Shown: positions 57,313-64,000 of the stretch, one piece after another
Numbering within the stretch: the stretch's first letter is position 1
Layout of the letters: each line of letters opens with the position of its first letter
Program-made: the position numbers and the translations under genes
Source: Penaeicola halotolerans
GTDB taxonomy: Bacteria > Bacteroidota > Bacteroidia > Cytophagales > Cyclobacteriaceae
Direction: 5' to 3'
Length of the DNA: 64,000 nt
NCBI RefSeq assembly: GCF_016464625.1
Contig: NZ_JAEAGO010000003.1
Coordinates: 62,001-126,000 of the forward strand
The notes under the pieces: generated by a model
Told to the model about the DNA's origin: nothing
Databases searched by the model: none
Seen by the model: only the letters and a program-made list of their open reading frames with translations

Positions 57313-59226
57313 ATGAAAGAAAAAGAATTCATCCAAGGGACATTATTTGAAGACGACTACTTAGTTCGGACACTTGGAAATTTAGGAACTCAACCTGAAA
57401 TTGCTTTGACCGAATTAGTAGCAAATGCTTGGGATGCAGGAGCTACCCAAGTAGACATTTTCATCCCAGAAGAAAAGGGACAAAAACTAACAATTCAAGA
57501 TAATGGAACTGGCCTGACTAAAGAAGAATTTTACAATCGGTGGATGAAGCTGAGTTATAACAGACTTAAGCACCAGGGAAAAATTGTAGAATTTCCCAAT
57601 GGAGTTGACTTAAAAAGATATGCTTACGGTCGAAACGGAGTTGGTAGACACGGATTATTGTGTTTTAATAGTGAATATCAAGTAATCACAAACAAAAATG
57701 GAGTTGAATCAACATTCACTTTAACTACAAAGAGTGAAAAACAACCTTTCATAATAAAAGAAGAATCTTTCAAGAAATCAAAGTCAGTAGGAACCCGACT
57801 GGAAGTTGTAGTTGAAAAAAATTTACCTAACCCTATAACAATACTTGAAGTAATATCTGCTAGATTTTTACATGACCCCAAATTTTTCATTTCAATAAAC
57901 AGGCAGACAATTCAATTAGAAGAACATAAAGGATTAATTGAGTCGAATCCAGTTGAAGTTGATGACATAAAACTTCAAGTAAACCTAATTGACTCCAAAA
58001 AATCAAGAAAATCGACACTCTATCAGGGAATTGCAATTTGGCAAGGTGGAAGACTTGTTGGTGAGCCTTCTTGGATACTTGGTAATATTATGGTTTTAGA
58101 TGGAAGGTCGAAAGAGGCAAAAAGATATACAGTAGTAGTTGAGACAACAGACCTTGCAGACTTTATAAAAGAAGATTGGACAGGTTTCAAAAAGGACGAG
58201 AAACTTGACAGAATTTACGAAGCAATAAGTGTAGAAGTCCAAAAAATGTTTTCCAAAATTGCACAAGATAATATTGAAGAAACCACAAAGCACATTAGAA
58301 ATCAATACAAGAAACAATACAATGAACTAAGTCCTTTAGGCAAATATGAGTTTAATGAAGCTGTTCACCATATCTCAATTACTAATCCAACTGCAAAAGA
58401 TGAATCAATCTCTTTAGCTTTAGAAACAGTAATAAAATTAGAAAAAACTAGAAGTGGTAGCGAACTACTTCAAAAGCTTTCAAACTTATCACACGAAGAC
58501 ATTGAAGGCTTAAATAAACTGTTAGATAATTGGAGTGTAAAAGATGCTTTGACAGTGCTTGACGAAATTGATAAAAGAATTTCAGTCATTGAAGCTATTA
58601 GAAAATTATCGACCGATTCTAATGTTGATGAATTACATGTCTTGCACCCATTAATTGCTAATGCAAGATGGATTTTTGGACCTGAATATGATTCTCCAGA
58701 ATATTCTTCAAATAGCCAACTTCAAACTACAGTTGAAAAAGTATTCGGCAAAAAAATTAACAAAAGCGTTTTCAATAACAACAAAAAACGGCCAGACATT
58801 GTCGTAATGGGAAATTCTACGTTTTCAATCACTGGAACAACGGATTTTGACCATGACAACGGGCTGAGTTCTCTAAGAAAAATATTAATCATTGAACTAA
58901 AACGTGGTGGTTTTAAAATCGGTAGAGAAGAGAGAAATCAAGCTGTTGGTTATATTGAAGATTTCTCAAACTGTGGGACAATAATTGGTAATCCTTACAT
59001 TAACGCATTTGTAGTCGGTGAATCTTTTAGCGAGAAGGTTCAGCCTTTTCAAACAATTGAGAATGACAATAAAGTAGAAATTGGCAAAGTTCATATTTGC
59101 TTATTTTCTCAAATAGTTGACTCTTCAGAAAAAAGACTTTTTAATCTAAGAGAACGACTAAATGAAAGGTATACAGACATAGCTGGAATTGACCTATTCT
59201 ACCAACAAAAAAGACTCGCAATATGA
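57313..59226 (+). CDS. GHKL (MORC/Hsp90-like) ATPase fused to PD-(D/E)XK nuclease-like domain
   Basis: This 637-aa protein has a Bergerat-fold ATPase at the N-terminus. The N box is ELVANAWDAGA (34-44), the G1 box DNGTGL (63-68), and the G2 box GRNGVGRHGLL (106-116). A transducer-like region follows to ~300 and a helical linker to ~470. The C-terminal domain has RPDIVV (Asp495), IIELKR (Glu528 and Lys530) and NQAVGY (Gln543, Tyr547), the layout of PD-(D/E)XK nucleases. I infer ATP-gated dimerisation controlling DNA cleavage, most likely in phage or plasmid defence. It is AT-rich, lies 138 bp after the SIR2 gene, and has no known name to me. Confidence 0.78.
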   Translation: MKEKEFIQGTLFEDDYLVRTLGNLGTQPEIALTELVANAWDAGATQVDIFIPEEKGQKLTIQDNGTGLTKEEFYNRWMKLSYNRLKHQGKIVEFPNGVDLKRYAYGRNGVGRHGLLCFNSEYQVITNKNGVESTFTLTTKSEKQPFIIKEESFKKSKSVGTRLEVVVEKNLPNPITILEVISARFLHDPKFFISINRQTIQLEEHKGLIESNPVEVDDIKLQVNLIDSKKSRKSTLYQGIAIWQGGRLVGEPSWILGNIMVLDGRSKEAKRYTVVVETTDLADFIKEDWTGFKKDEKLDRIYEAISVEVQKMFSKIAQDNIEETTKHIRNQYKKQYNELSPLGKYEFNEAVHHISITNPTAKDESISLALETVIKLEKTRSGSELLQKLSNLSHEDIEGLNKLLDNWSVKDALTVLDEIDKRISVIEAIRKLSTDSNVDELHVLHPLIANARWIFGPEYDSPEYSSNSQLQTTVEKVFGKKINKSVFNNNKKRPDIVVMGNSTFSITGTTDFDHDNGLSSLRKILIIELKRGGFKIGREERNQAVGYIEDFSNCGTIIGNPYINAFVVGESFSEKVQPFQTIENDNKVEIGKVHICLFSQIVDSSEKRLFNLRERLNERYTDIAGIDLFYQQKRLAI

Positions 59227-59478
59227 CGACTGAGAAAGAAATACGAATGCACAATTGAGTAGACAGCCATGAGCTATAACCCATGATACGGCTCTCAAAT
59301 AAACTCTCATCCCCTATCATCAACCCCACAAACCACCCCTCTCTCACCAAACATTATTTTGATTTTTTCTCATAACTAATTCCTTCTCACAAAAGACCTC
59401 TTCGAAAATCGCTGTTTTTCAAACATTCTGATTTGTCTATTTCTAATATTCCATGGTACTTTTCACTATGATTCTGGG

Positions 59479-59546
59479 TAGATACTTGGGGGATGGTTGG
59501 GGGGATCCTTGGGAGATACTTGGGGGATACTTGGTACATAGTTGGG
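59479..59546 (+). repeat. G-rich ~11-bp degenerate repeat
   Basis: GATACTTGGGG-type units (with variants GATGGTTGGGG and GATCCTTGGGA) recur about six times, giving a run of GGG to GGGGGG tracts. It directly precedes the 9-bp array. Confidence 0.6.
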
Positions 59547-59563
59547 CATTAAGGCTTTGACCA

Positions 59564-59726
59564 TGCGCATAAAGCGCACAAAACGCAGAAAGTGCAGAAA
59601 AGCGCAAAATGCGCATAAAACGCAAAAAGTGTCGAAATGCGCATAAAACGCATAAAGCGCACAGAACGCATAATCCGCATAAAACGCAAAAAGTGTATAA
59701 ATGCGCAAAAAGCGCATAAAACGCAC
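59564..59726 (+). repeat. 9-bp repeat array, right copy (plus orientation)
   Basis: About 18 units of ~9 bp, consensus CGCATAAAA/CGCATAAAG, with interspersed GCGCAAAA and TGTATAAAT or TGTCGAAAT variants. Because 9 is a multiple of three, long frames stay open across it, but their Phe/Ala/Cys/Leu-repeat translations are artefacts. It is the mirror of the left array at 54189-54270. Confidence 0.8.
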
Positions 59727-59907
59727 GTTCAGTTGGAGGATTGGGTCTCATTGCCCATCTTGCTCACCATACGGCCGAGATCCGTTCTTTGACATACTGT
59801 GCAGGCACATCGTCCTTCGTTTGCAACGAGGACGGGCGAGATAGGCGTTTGTAACGCCTTTTGATCAAATGATCACTAGCCTCCTGCTTTAGCTGGAGGT
59901 ACGCATT

Positions 59908-60305
59908 GCCCTTTTTGTCATGCTGACGATAGGAAGCATCCCGAAGCAGAAATGCCATTGTACTAGCGCTACTAGCTGGTCGCAGACAGTATATGATTTG
60001 TGCTTCTTGTTCTTTTTTCTTAGCCAAAAAAGAACCAAAAAGACAAGCCAAAATAATCCTCCTCCCCTCATGGCCAACGCACCCTCGGTATTTTGGCGGC
60101 CCACCGCGAAGACGAGACAGTGAACGGTAATTTTTCGTTTCAACTGATATATTAAGCGCCCAGCTGGCTGCGATTGTTCTTTAAATGCGCTACTCCGAGA
60201 TACCGCACGTGCGGTATGACAATGCAGACAGGGTACGTCATCCTCCCTCTGGAAGGCAGTCCGTCCCTTTGGGAGGTAAATGCGAGGGCTTGACCCGAAG
60301 CAATC
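59908..60305 (+). repeat. ~398-bp direct repeat, copy 1
   Basis: Nearly identical to 60443-60841 (offset 535-536 bp, a 1-bp indel near 59941 and only a handful of substitutions). It contains a perfect 16-bp palindrome TACCGCACGTGCGGTA (60201-60216). No gene is apparent. Confidence 0.88.
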
Positions 60306-60442
60306 CAGTTAGGTCAACATGAATTATTTATGCGACCACCTTCCTCCCTGCAGGAGGCAGGCGGGGTCGTCAACTATCTGCTATCTTCGAGCTATAATCA
60401 TGTGACCCATTCTGGGTCTAAAATGATCGTTTGAAACACAAA

Positions 60443-60841
60443 TGCCCGTTTTGTCACCCTGACGATAGGAAGCATCCCGAAGCAGAAATGCCATTGTCCT
60501 AGCGCTACTAGCTGGTCGCAGACAGTATATGATTTGTGCTTCTTGTTCTTTTTTCTTAGCCAAAAAAGAACCAAAAAGACAAGCCAAAATAATCCTCCTC
60601 CCCTCATGGCCAACGCACCCTCGGTATTTTGGCGGCCCACCGCGAAGACGAGACAGTGTACGGTAATTTATCGTTTCAACTGATATATTAAGCGCCCAGC
60701 TGGCTACGATTGTTCTTTAAATGCGCTACTCCGAGATACCGCACGTGCGGTATGACAATGCAGACAGGGTACGTCATCCTCCCTCTGGAAGGCAGTCCGT
60801 CCCTTTGGGAGGTAAATGCGAGGGCTTGACCCGAAGCAATC
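60443..60841 (+). repeat. ~398-bp direct repeat, copy 2
   Basis: Second copy of the 59908-60305 unit, with the same 16-bp palindrome (60737-60752). The near-identity points to a recent duplication or a dispersed family maintained by conversion. Confidence 0.88.
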
Positions 60842-60966
60842 TAGGTACCTACTGAATGACACTAGATTACTTCGCTTTCGCTCGTAATGACGTTACCGAT
60901 ACAGGATTATTACTATGGAGATATCCCCTCCCTTCAGGAGACATTTTACGATTAGCTAAATGTAAA

Positions 60967-60991
60967 AGAGACGCCATAAATGGACGTCTCT
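60967..60991. repeat. Dispersed palindrome, GAGACG type, copy 2
   Basis: AGAGACG / CGTCTCT with inner CCAT/ATGG pairing and one bulged base. It shares its outer stem with the palindrome at 53623-53646, and may also terminate the epimerase transcript. Confidence 0.65.
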
Positions 60992-61025
60992 ACGATTATT
61001 GCTGCATTCCTGGTGATCAGAATCT

Positions 61026-61988
61026 TTATGCAGAAACCTGGCTTTGCTTCACATACCAGGCATATACCTGCTTCAAACCTTCTTTGAAACTCACTTGAGG
61101 CTTGTAGTGTAAGAGTGTTTGAATCTTGGTAATATCGGCCTTAGAATGCTTCACATCTCCGATGCGCTCTGGGCCATAGATCGGTTGAATGTCCTTGCCA
61201 CTGATCTCTTGCAGCATCTCGATCATCTCCTTGAGCGTAATCTGATCCCCACAGGCAACATTGTACACCTGATTGAGCGCAGCAGCATCTTCCGTAAAGA
61301 GCGCGAGCATATTGGCTTGCACCGCATTCTGCACAAAGGTAAAATCACGGCTATGGCTGCCATCACCATTGACTACTGGCTGTCGGTCTTCGATAAAGGC
61401 TTGACAAAAAAGCGGAATAGCCGCGGCATAGGGATTGGTCGGACTTTGTCTCGGTCCGAAGATATTGAAATAGCGCAGCCCTACGAAATTGAGCCCATAG
61501 GTCTTGTAAAAAACATCTGCATAAGACTCGCAAGCAAACTTACTCACCGCATAGGGCGAGAGCGGCTTACCGATACGTTCTTCCACCTTGGGCAATTCCT
61601 TAGAATCCCCATAGGTAGAACTTGAAAAGGCATGTACTACCCGATCGATTCCCATCGCTTGGGCAGCTTTCATCACCGTCACGGAACCTCCGATATTGAC
61701 TTCATTGGTACGCATAGGATTTTCGATCGAGCGTGGCACTGATCCTAGCGCGGCCTGATGACAGACGCGGTCTATGCCCTGCATGGCTTGCACACAAGTA
61801 TCATAGTTGGTGATACAACCCCTGATAAACTCATACTTAGGGTGTCCTTCAAAAAGCTGGACGTTTTCTATATAGCCATTGGAGAGGTCGTCTAGCACCC
61901 GCACCAAGGTGATGCGCTCATCTGCTAAACAGGCTTCTACGATATTACTTCCTATAAATCCGGCTCCTCCGGTGATCAAAATTTTCAT
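61026..61988 (-). CDS. NAD-dependent UDP-sugar 4-epimerase (WbpP/TviC-like)
   Basis: With its start at ATG 61988 (MKILITGGAGFIGSN), this extended SDR has ~320 residues. The NAD motif GGAGFIGSN is at 7-15, the catalytic Ser region is FSSSTYGDS, and the Tyr/Lys pair is in SPYAVSKFACE. RYFNIFGPRQSPTNPYAAAIPLF and GDGSHSRDFTFVQN match the UDP-GlcNAc/GlcNAcA 4-epimerase group that supplies surface polysaccharides. It is a single gene whose 3' end abuts the repeat region, 185 bp beyond the nearer copy of the ~398-bp unit. Confidence 0.87.
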   Translation of the reverse strand: MKILITGGAGFIGSNIVEACLADERITLVRVLDDLSNGYIENVQLFEGHPKYEFIRGCITNYDTCVQAMQGIDRVCHQAALGSVPRSIENPMRTNEVNIGGSVTVMKAAQAMGIDRVVHAFSSSTYGDSKELPKVEERIGKPLSPYAVSKFACESYADVFYKTYGLNFVGLRYFNIFGPRQSPTNPYAAAIPLFCQAFIEDRQPVVNGDGSHSRDFTFVQNAVQANMLALFTEDAAALNQVYNVACGDQITLKEMIEMLQEISGKDIQPIYGPERIGDVKHSKADITKIQTLLHYKPQVSFKEGLKQVYAWYVKQSQVSA

Positions 61989-62361
61989 GTGGTTGGTGCT
62001 AAGGCGATTGCCATTCATGATCCAATAAGCTTACAATAATACAGGATGATCAGCAATCGAACAAGCAGAAATCCCCTTCACCTATCAATAATCAAAAGAA
62101 TACCCAGATACAGGTACTGGATGTAGCATTTGTCTTCCATGTACCCATGACAGCCATCCCCCAGCAAATGAGTGATTTGACTAACCAATAGTGGCCAGAT
62201 ATTTCCTGACTCAGCAGGTATATCAGAGCCAGCTATCCCCTTTAGCGTAGAGCATTTGCGCAAATAGTCTCATTTATATTTGCTCAAAAGCGAAGAATAT
62301 TCTGAAATAATCCCTAATTTTACATCCCATAAGTTTACATCTACTACCACGCAAACAACTT
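61989..62361. promoter_or_regulatory. Divergent intergenic region between epimerase and pyrG
   Basis: This 373-bp stretch has no credible gene. On the plus strand TATATTTG (62275-62282) is an exact TAnnTTTG -7 element, with a TTTG 16 bp upstream (spacing shorter than usual). It would start the pyrG message about 75 bases before the gene. Nothing else was recognised. Confidence 0.45.
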
Positions 62362-63984
62362 ATGGATCATCCCAAGTATATCTTCATCACAGGGGGCGTT
62401 ACGTCCTCACTAGGCAAAGGCATCATCGCTTCTTCTCTCGGCAAACTCCTACAAGCCAGAGGCTTATCTGTCACCATTCAAAAGTTTGACCCTTACCTAA
62501 ACATCGACCCAGGGACACTCAATCCTTATGAGCATGGCGAATGTTATGTGACTGATGATGGCGCTGAGACCGACCTTGATCTTGGTCACTATGAGCGCTT
62601 TCTCAATGAGAGCACTTCCCAAGGAAACAACGTCACTACAGGTCGTATCTACAACAACGTGATCACCAAAGAACGTAATGGCGAATACCTCGGCAAGACG
62701 GTACAGGTGATCCCGCACATCACGGATGAGATCAAAGCCAACTTCTACAAACTAGCCAAAACGAAGAAATATGATGTCATCATCACCGAGATCGGTGGCT
62801 GCGTGGGTGACATCGAGTCTCTTCCTTTTATAGAAGCTGTGAGACAAGTCAAATGGGACGTAGGTGCCAATAACTTCCTCGTGATCCACCTGACACTCAT
62901 CCCCTACCTTAAGGCTGCTAAGGAGCTGAAAACCAAGCCTACCCAGCACTCTGTAAAGCAGTTGCTCGAAGCAGGGATCCAACCAGACATCCTTGTCTGC
63001 CGCTCAGAGTACACCCTACCGACAGATGTGAAGCGCAAGCTCGCCCTCTTCTGCAACGTAGAACTCAACTGTGTGATCGAGGCCATGGACGCAGATACCA
63101 TCTATGATGTGCCTCTCCTCATGCGCAAAGAAAAGCTAGATGAGCGCGTGATGAAAAAACTTAAACTCAGCACAAAAGAAAATACTAACTTAGAAGACTG
63201 GAGGATATTTTTAGGCAAGCTCAAAAACCCACTCAATGAAGTCAAAATAGGTTTGATCGGAAAATACGTATCCCTACCAGATGCTTACAAGTCTATCATA
63301 GAGTCATTTACCCATGCTGCTGCTGAGACAGAATGTAAGGTAGACCTGCAATTAATTTCCTCAGAAGACATCGATAAGGACTGTGTTGCCAAACAACTTC
63401 AGGAACTTGATGGTATATTAGTGGCGCCAGGTTTTGGAGAGCGTGGTATTGAAGGAAAAATAGAAACGGTTAAATTTGCCCGTGAGCAGCAAATCCCCTT
63501 CTTTGGAATCTGCCTAGGGATGCAAGTAGCCGTAGTGGAGTTTGCCAGAAATGTACTCAAACTGGAGGGAGCTTTCTCTACGGAGATGGATCCAAATACG
63601 CCTCATCCAGTGATCGACATGATGGCGGAACAGAAAAAAATCACCCAACTTGGTGGAACTATGCGATTGGGTGCTTATCCTTGTGACCTCAAAAAGGGAA
63701 GTAAGGTAGCCAGTGCTTATGGAAAGTTGCACATCACTGAGCGCCACAGACATAGATTTGAATTTAACAACAAGTATCTAAAGGACTATGAGGCCAATGG
63801 CATGATGGCCACAGGCATCAATCCTGATACTAAACTGGTGGAGATCGTAGAGCTAAAAGACCATCCATGGTTTGTCGGCACACAGTATCACCCAGAGTAC
63901 CGCAGCACGGCACTGAATCCACATCCATTATTTGTGCGATTTGTAAAGGCTGCTTTAGATTTTCAGAAAAAGAAAAATAATTAA
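62362..63984 (+). CDS. pyrG: CTP synthase
   Basis: This 540-aa protein is full length. The N-terminal amidoligase domain has the P-loop-like [26 protein letters not shown] and [11 protein letters not shown]. The C-terminal class-I amidotransferase domain has the nucleophile Cys in [17 protein letters not shown] and the His/Glu in [10 protein letters not shown]. It makes CTP from UTP, ATP and glutamine in the cytoplasm. It ends 16 bp before the window edge, so downstream neighbours are unseen. Confidence 0.98.
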   Translation: MDHPKYIFITGGVTSSLGKGIIASSLGKLLQARGLSVTIQKFDPYLNIDPGTLNPYEHGECYVTDDGAETDLDLGHYERFLNESTSQGNNVTTGRIYNNVITKERNGEYLGKTVQVIPHITDEIKANFYKLAKTKKYDVIITEIGGCVGDIESLPFIEAVRQVKWDVGANNFLVIHLTLIPYLKAAKELKTKPTQHSVKQLLEAGIQPDILVCRSEYTLPTDVKRKLALFCNVELNCVIEAMDADTIYDVPLLMRKEKLDERVMKKLKLSTKENTNLEDWRIFLGKLKNPLNEVKIGLIGKYVSLPDAYKSIIESFTHAAAETECKVDLQLISSEDIDKDCVAKQLQELDGILVAPGFGERGIEGKIETVKFAREQQIPFFGICLGMQVAVVEFARNVLKLEGAFSTEMDPNTPHPVIDMMAEQKKITQLGGTMRLGAYPCDLKKGSKVASAYGKLHITERHRHRFEFNNKYLKDYEANGMMATGINPDTKLVEIVELKDHPWFVGTQYHPEYRSTALNPHPLFVRFVKAALDFQKKKNN

Positions 63985-64000
63985 TAATTAATCCTTGAAT

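Larger units (their letters stand above)
59227..61025. repeat. Repeat-rich non-coding region right of the accessory island
   Basis: This 1.8-kb stretch has no credible gene. It contains a G-rich 11-bp repeat (59479-59546), a 9-bp repeat array (59564-59726), small hairpins (GGCGT-TTGTA-ACGCC near 59842 and CCTCC...GGAGG near 59881-59900), a ~398-bp unit present twice (59908-60305 and 60443-60841), and a GAGACG palindrome (60967-60991). Open frames here arise from repeat periodicity or from the duplicated unit. Confidence 0.7.

Noticed and set aside
59443-59751. 102-aa open frame rich in Ala/Cys/Leu/Phe on the minus strand
   Set aside because: It is the translation of the 9-bp repeat array; because the unit is a multiple of three, several frames stay open. 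No start context, homology or codon bias supports it.
59764-60143. Minus-strand frames of 84-95 aa (and their counterparts at 60381-60640)
   Set aside because: They fall inside the duplicated ~398-bp non-coding unit, occur in two overlapping frames, and consist of low-complexity Lys/Trp/Leu runs.
62078-62263. 61-aa minus-strand frame upstream of the epimerase
   Set aside because: No recognisable features; lies in the divergent promoter region of the epimerase and pyrG.

Overview
The window is a chromosomal segment of a Bacteroidota bacterium. Supporting signs are start codons preceded by A-rich sequence instead of Shine-Dalgarno motifs, several TAnnTTTG promoter elements, many short lipoprotein signal peptides, a remnant of a gliding/type IX secretion C-terminal (CHU_C-type) domain, and the miaB / sigma-54 activator / lptE / secG gene block typical of this phylum. 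The order or genus cannot be fixed from this sequence alone.

Layout. 1-9,985: the 3' part of a BNR/sortilin-like beta-propeller protein, a UDP-glucuronate decarboxylase with a winged-helix regulator, a lipoprotein, catalase-peroxidase KatG and a penicillin-acylase-type lipoprotein. 10,171-20,746: miaB, sigma-54 activator, lptE, a TPR-like protein, secG, a sterol-desaturase-family enzyme, groES-groEL, a lone receiver domain, corA and an alpha/beta hydrolase. 20,887-26,580: two gene remnants (a collapsed T9SS-type surface protein and a TonB-receptor tail), a Crp/Fnr regulator, a PhoD-like phosphoesterase, a secreted amidohydrolase and pgi. 26,753-38,337: an amino-acid block on the minus strand, with hisH-hisA-hisF-hisIE, phhA and a complete trpEGDCFBA operon that ends in a DAHP synthase gene. 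The trp operon is preceded by a leader peptide with three consecutive Trp codons and a terminator, a textbook attenuator. A second, aromatic-rich candidate leader peptide and terminator lie before phhA. 38,455-53,469: metabolic and envelope genes, including a rhodanese/persulfide-dioxygenase-like set, hisS-hutH-ybaB-glycosyltransferase, an OmpA/TPR lipoprotein and pdhB.

53,520-61,025 is an accessory region. Two repeat-rich non-coding stretches flank an AT-rich island of three co-oriented genes: a lycopene cyclase, a SIR2-family protein with an inserted zinc ribbon, and a GHKL (MORC/Hsp90-like) ATPase fused to a PD-(D/E)XK nuclease-like domain. The genes are separated by spacers of about 130 bp. 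The first two genes are bounded by matching inverted core sequences (GTTATAGGCT/AGCCTATAAC, and a 13-of-15 match), the geometry expected of integron gene cassettes with VCR-sized attC sites. Related arrays of 9-bp units lie in opposite orientations on either side of the island, and a ~398-bp non-coding unit is duplicated at 59.9 and 60.4 kb. The window closes with a UDP-sugar epimerase and pyrG.

The genes most likely to work together are the trp/aroF operon, the his genes, hisS with hutH, the sulfur genes at 41-43 kb, and possibly the SIR2 and ATPase-nuclease pair, which looks like anti-phage defence.
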